8,047 nucleotides of DNA from assembly GCA_041649895.1 (NCBI GenBank), contig JBAZMG010000044.1:1-8047 (forward strand), in the 5' to 3' direction. Below, in pieces: positions 3,688 through 8,047 of the stretch (positions within the stretch are counted from its first letter, which is position 1; each line of letters begins with the position of its first letter). Both the position numbers and the translations under genes were made by a program. The DNA comes from STD1-204 sp041649895 (GTDB taxonomy: Bacteria; Patescibacteriota; Minisyncoccia; Minisyncoccales; Minisyncoccaceae). A model generated the notes under the pieces. It was not told the origin of the DNA. It ran no database searches and was given only the letters and a program-made list of their open reading frames with translations.

Positions 3688-4998
3688 ATGAAGCTTTATA
3701 ACACTCTAACAGGAAAAAAAGAAACTTTCAAACCTCTTAATGCGACTCGGGGCAAGCCCGTAAAATTATTCGTCTGCGGGCCCACGGTTTATGATTATGC
3801 CCACCTGGGACACGCGCGGACTTATGTCGCTTTTGATATTATTGCGAAGTATTTGAAAGAAAAAGGCCATAAGGTTTTCTATCTGCAAAACATCACCGAC
3901 ATTGACGATAAAATCATCCAAAGGGCTAAAGAAAAGAATACGACCGTCAAAGAATTAGCTAAGTTTTTCGAAAAAGAGTATTTGAAAGACATGAAAACGC
4001 TCAAGGTCAACAGCGTCACCAAATATGCCCGGGCCACTGATCATTACAAAGAAATTTTAAGCCAGGTCAAACGGTTAAAAAACAAGGGCTTTGCTTACGA
4101 AACCTCGGACGGTATTTATTACGATATCAGCAAATTCAAAAATTACGGCAAGCTTTCAGGCAGAACCGCCCTGCAGGCAGAAGACGCGGTTTCCCGCATT
4201 GATGAAAGCAAAGAGAAAAGGAATAAAGGCGATTTTTGCATATGGAAGTTCGGCAAACCGGACAGGCCCGGCTGGCATATTGAAGACACGGCCATCACTG
4301 AAAAATATTTCGGTCCGCAATATGACATGCACGGCGGAGCGAAAGATCTAATTTTCCCCCACCACGAAGCTGAAATCGCGCAAATGGAAGCGATCTCCGG
4401 CAAATCGCCCATGGTTAAATATTGGATCCACACCGGATTTCTGACAGTTAATGGACAAAAAATGTCTAAGTCATTGGGCAATTTTATTACTATCCAAGAC
4501 TTTTCAAAAAAGTACTCGGCCAGAGTTTTAAGATTTCTCTTCGCCAAAAGTCATTACCGCTCCCCTATGGATTATACGGAATCGTCAGTAGTCCAGGCCA
4601 AAAAAGAATTGGCCAGGATTGATGAATTTGTGTCTGGAGATCGGACCTCCTCCAAAACTAATATCCGAAAATATGAAACCGATTTTGAACAAGCCATGGA
4701 TGATGATTTCAACACCCCCAAAGCCATTGCCTGTATCTTTAACTTAATGAAAGAACAAAAGATAGATGCTCAAGAAACCCTGAAATTTTTAAAGAAAATC
4801 GATCGGGTTTTAGGCTTCATTTTCTGGCCCCAACCCAAAGGAAAAACTCCTCAAGAAATTAACACTCTCGTAGAAGAAAGAGAGAAACAAAGAAAAAACG
4901 GTAATTGGCAAAAAGCAGACGAACTTAGAAAAAAAATCACAGCACTGGGCTGGCAGGTGGAAGACACCAAAGATGGCTCGAAATTAAAGCAATTATAA
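3688..4998 (+). CDS. cysS: Cysteinyl-tRNA synthetase
   Basis: The 436-residue product is a class I aminoacyl-tRNA synthetase that charges tRNA-Cys. The start MKLYNTLTGKKETF matches the usual family N-terminus. The zinc-site Cys is C30 in CGPTVYDYAHLGH, and the HIGH signature is HLGH (39-42). The signature KMSKS is at 258-262. The zinc-site region PGWHIEDTAI carries D200 where most bacterial enzymes have Cys; H225 and E229 in FPHHEAE are kept. The C-terminal helical and anticodon-binding region reaches the end, somewhat shorter than the roughly 460 residues of E. coli CysRS. There is no SD site. A palindrome at 4636-4650 lies within the linker after the catalytic domain. A two-part hairpin terminator follows the TAA. 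The gene is monocistronic and diverges from dnaX. Confidence 0.97.
   Translation: MKLYNTLTGKKETFKPLNATRGKPVKLFVCGPTVYDYAHLGHARTYVAFDIIAKYLKEKGHKVFYLQNITDIDDKIIQRAKEKNTTVKELAKFFEKEYLKDMKTLKVNSVTKYARATDHYKEILSQVKRLKNKGFAYETSDGIYYDISKFKNYGKLSGRTALQAEDAVSRIDESKEKRNKGDFCIWKFGKPDRPGWHIEDTAITEKYFGPQYDMHGGAKDLIFPHHEAEIAQMEAISGKSPMVKYWIHTGFLTVNGQKMSKSLGNFITIQDFSKKYSARVLRFLFAKSHYRSPMDYTESSVVQAKKELARIDEFVSGDRTSSKTNIRKYETDFEQAMDDDFNTPKAIACIFNLMKEQKIDAQETLKFLKKIDRVLGFIFWPQPKGKTPQEINTLVEEREKQRKNGNWQKADELRKKITALGWQVEDTKDGSKLKQL
4636..4650. repeat. Palindrome inside cysS related to the tRNA-leader repeat
   Basis: GGAGATCGGACCTCC forms a stem with one mismatch. It matches 2495-2507 (GGAGGTCGGACCT) at 12 of 13 positions. 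In the cysS frame it encodes part of SGDRTSSKT, a polar linker, so an in-frame insertion would be tolerated. Confidence 0.4.
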
Positions 4999-5002
4999 AG
5001 GA

Positions 5003-5040
5003 AAAGGCTCGATCGTTCGTTGTCGAACAACCGAGCCTTT
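5003..5040. terminator. Intrinsic terminator between convergent cysS and the 167-residue gene
   Basis: An outer stem AAAGGCTCG (5003-5011) with CGAGCCTTT (5032-5040) holds an inner stem GTTCG (5015-5019) with CGAAC (5024-5028) around TTGT. The T tract on the plus strand is broken by one G. On the minus strand the A/T flank is also suitable, so it probably serves both genes. Confidence 0.8.
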
Positions 5041-5059
5041 GTTTTGAGCGTACTAATAA

Positions 5060-5563
5060 CTAATAGTCATCATTCACAAAAAAGGCTATGCCAAAGATTA
5101 TTCCCAAAATCGTAAATAATGGTCCTAACAGCAAAAACCAGATCCAACCGCCACCGTTATATGTCCACCAGCCAAAAACGGATGTTTCCAGCTCTCTGAT
5201 GTTCCCGCGGATGTCGTCCAATCCGCTCTGATAAGCATCTGTCTTGTGGTCTAATTGCCTCACTTCATCGGTTCGGATGATTAGAGCTTGTATGTTTTTG
5301 CGGATTTCTTTCATGTCCGTCCAAACGTTGTGGTTCAATAAAGAACAGTATCCCGCGTTCATGCCCTCTTTTTCCATAACAGCATCCAACTCAATAAGAC
5401 GCGTATGCATCTCTTCCGCGCTCGCGCAGGTCTGGGCGCGATATTTCGCCGCAGTCACGGTGTTGTCCAAATGAATCGTGTTAATCACAACCACTACGAT
5501 GGATACAACGAACATGATAATACAGATCGCGAACACAAACCCCAACCCTGTTTTCGCTTTCAT
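5060..5563 (-). CDS. Membrane protein with two helices and a long loop, unknown function
   Basis: The 167-residue product has a transmembrane helix at about residues 7-30, a hydrophilic, mostly helical stretch of about 105 residues (35-130), and a second helix at about 140-162, then the acidic end VNDDY. The basic N-terminus (MKAK) predicts both ends in the cytoplasm and the middle outside, where C46 and C73 could form a disulphide. A signal-anchor reading of the first helix fits too. I recognise no family; phage spanin-like or sensor-like topologies are possible but unsupported. The ATG is set by a strong SD site, AGGAGGG (5568-5574). Promoter and terminator are its own, so it is a single-gene unit. 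Its control signals resemble those of the 86-residue membrane protein gene at 209-469. Confidence 0.82.
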   Translation of the reverse strand: MKAKTGLGFVFAICIIMFVVSIVVVVINTIHLDNTVTAAKYRAQTCASAEEMHTRLIELDAVMEKEGMNAGYCSLLNHNVWTDMKEIRKNIQALIIRTDEVRQLDHKTDAYQSGLDDIRGNIRELETSVFGWWTYNGGGWIWFLLLGPLFTILGIIFGIAFFVNDDY

Positions 5564-5598
5564 GATTCCCTCCTTTTTTTCTGACCGTTTCGATTAAT

Positions 5599-5626
5599 AT
5601 AATACACTGTTCGATATTTTTGTCAA
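5599..5626 (-). promoter_or_regulatory. Sigma-70-type promoter of the 167-residue membrane protein gene
   Basis: On the minus strand there is a consensus -35 box TTGACA (5621-5626), a 16-bp spacer and a -10 box TATTAT (5599-5604). The spacer opens with AAAATATCG, sharing ATATCG with the promoter spacer at 529-550, but here it is not part of a palindrome. Confidence 0.7.
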
Positions 5627-5643
5627 GAAGAGAAAATGTAAAC

Positions 5644-5682
5644 AAAAAAGCTAAGTGTGTTTTTTATCCACCTAGCTTTTTT
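5644..5682 (-). terminator. Intrinsic terminator overlapping the glycosyltransferase stop codon
   Basis: The stem pairs AAAAAAGCTA (5644-5653) with TAGCTTTTTT (5673-5682) and continues with GTG/CAC after one mismatch. On the minus strand it ends in a T tract. The TAG stop of the glycosyltransferase (5672-5674) lies within the stem. Confidence 0.85.
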
Positions 5683-6793
5683 GTTTTTTGCAGAATTGAT
5701 AAAAATCCAGAACCCGATCGGCGACATTGGACCAGGAATATTCTTGGGCTTCAATTATCACCTTCCGGGAGATTTCTTTTCTTAGAGAATCATTTTTCAC
5801 CAAGAGCGCTATTTTTTCGGCCAGAGCCTTATAGTCCTTAGGCGGAACAAGAAACTCTTCCCCCCTCTTGCCCTTGAGCAGCTCCCCGTAGCCCTGATTA
5901 GCGAAAACCACCATCGGCACCCCGCAAGCCATCGCTTCCAATAAAACCAACCCGAAGCTTTCTCCAAAAATGGCCGGGCTGACAAAAATGTCGGCGGTGG
6001 CAAAGTAGGAAGGAATTTTTTCGTCGGCTGCCTGACCTTCGAAATAAACTTCTTTAAGATGGTGCCTTTTAACCCATCCCTCGCAAGATTCTCTCAACTC
6101 CCCTTCCCCGACAATAATTAGCCTCAGGTTGGAAAATTTTTGAGTCAAAATCCGGTAAGCTTTGAGCAAATAAATCAGGCCTTTTCTTTTTTCAATCCTG
6201 CCGACAAAAAGAATATTGATCTTTCCGTCAAGAAATTTTTTAATCTTTGGAACGCCGGGGTTAAACTCGTCGAGGTCTACGCCGTTAGGAATAACAATTT
6301 TAGGCCCGGAATACTTATCAAGAAATTTTATGTTCGAATAGGCTACGCCGATGATCCCATTTATTTTCCGCTGGACCGCCCGATTCAAGAGACGGACAAG
6401 ATACGGCATGATTTTCAAAAACCTGCTCCCGCTGAGATCGGCGTGGCAGGTCATAATATTCAAAGATTCCGACTTGTTTAAAATCTGCGAGATGGAAGGA
6501 AAGCCGAAATTATGGAAATGCAAAATATCAAATTTTTCTTTTTGAAGAACCCTCCTGACGGCCAGCGGATTAATGTTGACGCAGAAGTCTGCCTGGCTGC
6601 CGCTGAAATTTACCGGGAAAGATGTCCCCAAAAGAATGACATCCTCTCCGTAATCTTCCGCCTTTCTTCTTCGGGGAGCTATAATTTTTACGGAAATCCC
6701 TCTTTTTATAAACTCCTTTTGTAATCCCAAAACGTGCCTTTTAACTCCTCCCGGCGAAGAAAAGGAGTGAAAAAAAATCAAACCGATTTTCAT
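5672..6793 (-). CDS. GT4-family glycosyltransferase
   Basis: The 373-residue product has the two Rossmann domains of a GT-B retaining glycosyltransferase, group 1. It uses a nucleotide-sugar donor and works on the cytoplasmic side of the membrane, probably for a glycolipid or surface glycan. In the N-terminal domain, SSPGGVKRHV (12-21) is the glycine-rich acceptor-side loop, FDILHFHNF (88-96) follows, and H117 in CHADLSG is the conserved active-site His region. The C-terminal domain starts near PNGVD (169-173), with VGRIEKRKG (197-205) holding the phosphate-binding Arg and Lys. The donor motif E-x7-E is E278 to E286 (ESFGLVLLE). The layout is close to PimA-like mannosyltransferases, but the sugar cannot be read. 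The ATG overlaps the stop of the RF-like gene by ATGA, so translational coupling is likely. Confidence 0.93.
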   Translation of the reverse strand: MKIGLIFFHSFSSPGGVKRHVLGLQKEFIKRGISVKIIAPRRRKAEDYGEDVILLGTSFPVNFSGSQADFCVNINPLAVRRVLQKEKFDILHFHNFGFPSISQILNKSESLNIMTCHADLSGSRFLKIMPYLVRLLNRAVQRKINGIIGVAYSNIKFLDKYSGPKIVIPNGVDLDEFNPGVPKIKKFLDGKINILFVGRIEKRKGLIYLLKAYRILTQKFSNLRLIIVGEGELRESCEGWVKRHHLKEVYFEGQAADEKIPSYFATADIFVSPAIFGESFGLVLLEAMACGVPMVVFANQGYGELLKGKRGEEFLVPPKDYKALAEKIALLVKNDSLRKEISRKVIIEAQEYSWSNVADRVLDFYQFCKKQKS

Positions 6794-7092
6794 ATTTGTC
6801 TGCGCAACTCTTTTTTAACAGAGCGCTGTTTTTTATTTTCTAATCTCGTTTCTTTCGCCCAACGGGGCGCTTTCGTGGGAATTCTCTTCTTTTTGCGCTG
6901 ACGAATTTTCTTCAGCTTCCCGGCTAAAATCTGAAAAGCGATTTTCTTATTTTGGGACTGCGATCTTTGATCGTCAACCTGAACTACGATGCCCGAAGGC
7001 GCATGACGCAGTCTTATGCCGGTTTTCTTTTTATCGCGCCTTTGCCCGCCCGGCCCGCGCGATAAAACATATTCTGTTTTAACTTCGTTCAT
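6790..7092 (-). CDS. Short RF-1-domain (GGQ) protein, release factor or ribosome rescue type
   Basis: The 100-residue product is little more than the peptidyl-tRNA hydrolysis domain of class I release factors. The catalytic loop is SRGPGGQRRDKKKTG (11-25) with GGQ at 15-17, followed by HAPSGIVVQVDDQRSQSQNK (30-49), which aligns with the RF2-type region H-P-TGIVV-ERSQ-QNK. The bases after GGQ usually encode HVNK; here the protein has RRDK. The C-terminal half (60-100) is very basic, as in ArfB/ICT1-type factors that push a charged tail into the mRNA channel. Codon-recognition domains are missing, so stop-codon-independent rescue is more likely than normal termination. The start at 7092 lies two to three bases after the expected transcription start. 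It heads a two-gene operon with the glycosyltransferase. Confidence 0.85.
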   Translation of the reverse strand: MNEVKTEYVLSRGPGGQRRDKKKTGIRLRHAPSGIVVQVDDQRSQSQNKKIAFQILAGKLKKIRQRKKKRIPTKAPRWAKETRLENKKQRSVKKELRRQI

Positions 7093-7100
7093 ATTATTAC

Positions 7101-7109
7101 ATTATATCA
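7101..7109 (-). promoter_or_regulatory. Extended -10 promoter giving a leaderless transcript
   Basis: On the minus strand TGA-TATAAT is a perfect extended -10 box (TGn plus TATAAT, the hexamer at 7101-7106). No good -35 box is seen at the usual distance. Transcription would start near 7094-7095, next to the ATG at 7090-7092. Confidence 0.6.
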
Positions 7110-7133
7110 ACTTGCCAATAAAATGCATGCATA

Positions 7134-7162
7134 ATTTATTGAACATCGGGTGTCCAATAAAT
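7134..7162. repeat. Inverted repeat upstream of the RF-like gene
   Basis: ATTTATTG (7134-7141) pairs with CAATAAAT (7155-7162); after one mismatch ACA pairs with TGT around TCGGG. It lies upstream of the extended -10 box and before the terminator of the next gene. It could be an operator. The rest of 7110-7177 shows only the short palindrome ATGCATGCAT (7123-7132). Confidence 0.4.
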
Positions 7163-7177
7163 ATTATTTTAAAAAAC

Positions 7178-7219
7178 AAAAAGAGCAGCTTAGAGATTTG
7201 TTTCTAATCTGCCCTTTTT
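7178..7219 (-). terminator. Intrinsic terminator of the 214-residue gene
   Basis: AAAAAG (7178-7183) pairs with CTTTTT (7214-7219), then GCAG with CTGC and TTAGA with TCTAA, with single mismatches between the blocks. On the minus strand a T-rich tail follows. It lies 11 bp after the stop of the gene at 7231-7875. Confidence 0.75.
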
Positions 7220-7230
7220 CGGGTTTATTA

Positions 7231-7875
7231 CTAAGGAACCAATTCTAGGTCCCAGTATGCTCCGGGATTTTGCCAATCCGGATAGTGTTTATTGATCCAG
7301 GCACTCGCGGCGTTGTCAGTCTTGTGGCCGACTTCGCGCCGCTTTTGGCGATCGTCGGGTAGTTTAATTGGCTTGGTGGTGTGAATCACATTGCCTCCAT
7401 CGGTGACGTAAGTAACCGCTAAGCCTTCTTTTTCTTCTTTGTCATAGTCGCGGCGGAAACCAAACCTGGTTGTCAGGCTAAGACGAGCGCTGCGGTCATA
7501 GAAGGCGGCCTTGTAAAAGATGCTGGCACGTTCACGACCCTTGTCGTCCAGAAGCTTTGACCACATTGAATGGTCGGTCGGAGCTTTCTTCCATCCGGCC
7601 GGCAGTTCGACATATTGGAACATCGGATCGCCTTCCACCTCGCCAAGGAACTTTACGCCAGCGGCTTCGAGGATTGCCTTCGTGTCGTAGTCGCCATGAC
7701 GAGCCATGTCGGTTGGCAAAGTCTCACTGTTGACGAATGATTTTTGGCCCTGTGCTTCTTGGTGATTGATCGAACCACCAGCTCCAAAAATCATGCCTTC
7801 TAAAAGAGGAATTATTGGACTCTCCCGCGCTTCTCTAGAAGTGTTGAAAGGAACTCTTTTTTTCTGTTCAGCCAC
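7231..7875 (-). CDS. Unknown 214-residue soluble protein
   Basis: I cannot name a function. The frame starts with GTG (7873-7875), chosen because an SD site GGGAGGT (7882-7888) lies seven bases upstream, and ends in TAG. The N-terminal 60 residues are polar with a short glycine run (IFGAGGS, 29-35). The core looks folded and conserved in style: LPAGWKKAPTDHSMWS (91-106), then DDKGRERASIFYKAAFYDR (110-128). The first part has a pattern of short beta strands, and a second strand-rich part (AVTYVTDGGNVIHTT, 153-167) follows. The C-terminal end is WQNPGAYWDLELVP. There is no membrane segment, signal peptide or Cys. Similar proteins seem familiar from uncharacterised environmental bacterial and phage genes, but I cannot confirm that here. 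The gene has its own strong promoter and terminator and lies directly before a transposase start on the other strand. Confidence 0.82.
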   Translation of the reverse strand: MAEQKKRVPFNTSREARESPIIPLLEGMIFGAGGSINHQEAQGQKSFVNSETLPTDMARHGDYDTKAILEAAGVKFLGEVEGDPMFQYVELPAGWKKAPTDHSMWSKLLDDKGRERASIFYKAAFYDRSARLSLTTRFGFRRDYDKEEKEGLAVTYVTDGGNVIHTTKPIKLPDDRQKRREVGHKTDNAASAWINKHYPDWQNPGAYWDLELVP

Positions 7876-7881
7876 TATTAT

Positions 7882-7888
7882 ACCTCCC
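7882..7888 (-). promoter_or_regulatory. Ribosome binding site that sets a GTG start
   Basis: GGGAGGT on the minus strand, seven bases from GTG 7873-7875. It fixes the start of the 214-residue gene in preference to the next in-frame ATG, 27 codons further in. Confidence 0.75.
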
Positions 7889-7914
7889 TTGAATTACTGT
7901 ATTTTCTACCGATA

Positions 7915-7943
7915 ATTTTAGCACACTTTATTTAATATGTCAA
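7915..7943 (-). promoter_or_regulatory. Sigma-70-type promoter of the 214-residue gene
   Basis: On the minus strand there is a consensus -35 box TTGACA (7938-7943), a 17-bp spacer and a -10 box TAAAAT (7915-7920). The -35 box points away from the transposase start at 7990 and may lie in the end of that insertion sequence. Confidence 0.75.
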
Positions 7944-7989
7944 ACGCGTGTCGTGGTTCAATACCTTATGACCACCCCGTTGTACAATT

Positions 7990-8047
7990 ATGGATATGGC
8001 TTACTCTAAAAATCCCAACCTGCCCCGGGTGAGAATGGAGGCAGTGG
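7990..8047 (+). CDS. Transposase, N-terminal fragment (partial, IS481-like)
   Basis: A frame opening at ATG 7990 (or the in-frame ATG at 7996) runs off the window. It reads MDMAYSKNPNLPRVRMEAV, which resembles the start of the helix-turn-helix domain of IS481-type transposases, where an Arg/Val-rich first helix follows a short polar leader. A TACAAT at 7983-7988 lies too close to the ATG for a leadered promoter from that box. With only 19 residues the family call is moderate. It agrees with the transposase tail at 1-117, which has the same orientation. Confidence 0.6.
   Translation, partial: MDMAYSKNPNLPRVRMEAV

Noticed and set aside
4091..4547. Alternative frames within cysS.
   Set aside because: CysRS motifs run without a break through this region in the main frame.
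1..8047. CRISPR array or known defence island.
   Set aside because: Repeats present are two or three copies without regular unique spacers, and no Cas, nuclease or restriction genes are seen.

Overview
The window looks like bacterial DNA from a small-genome lineage, most likely a member of the Candidate Phyla Radiation (Patescibacteria). This rests on gene style, not on a database match: a minimal 373-residue DnaX, a 100-residue RF-1-domain protein, core genes without Shine-Dalgarno (SD) sites, and IS481-like transposase ends of a type I associate with these genomes. TGA works as a stop here (for example in the ATGA overlap at 6790-6793), so it is not a lineage that reads TGA as glycine.

Layout. 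The left edge (1-117) is the C-terminal tail of a DDE transposase. The right edge (7990-8047) is the N-terminus of a transposase in the same orientation. Between them, left to right, are: a small two-helix membrane protein on the minus strand (209-469), bracketed by 23-bp palindromic repeats; an unknown 129-residue protein on the plus strand (688-1077); a minus-strand run that reads tRNA-Gln (2412-2485), HIT protein (1951-2403), GNAT acetyltransferase (1438-1863) and a 59-codon small ORF (1188-1367), with related repeats at the gene borders; dnaX (2557-3678, minus) head to head with cysS (3688-4998, plus), only 9 bp apart; a 167-residue membrane protein (5060-5563, minus); a two-gene minus operon of an RF-1/GGQ-domain protein (6790-7092) and a GT4 glycosyltransferase (5672-6793), overlapping by ATGA; and an unknown 214-residue protein (7231-7875, minus).

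Two gene styles are mixed. Four single genes of unknown function (209-469, 688-1077, 5060-5563, 7231-7875) each have a strong SD site and an adjacent intrinsic terminator, and three of them also have a near-consensus promoter. They look self-contained. The recognisable genes (HIT, GNAT, dnaX, cysS, the RF-like gene and the glycosyltransferase) have no visible SD site, and at least one looks leaderless. I infer that housekeeping DNA is interleaved with independently acquired single-gene units, and that the transposase ends and tRNA-associated repeats record that traffic.

Functions cover the clamp-loader subunit DnaX, cysteinyl-tRNA synthetase, tRNA-Gln, probable ribosome rescue or peptidyl-tRNA hydrolysis, surface glycan or glycolipid synthesis, and several membrane or soluble proteins I cannot assign. 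I see no CRISPR array, no rRNA, no phage structural genes and no recognisable defence system.
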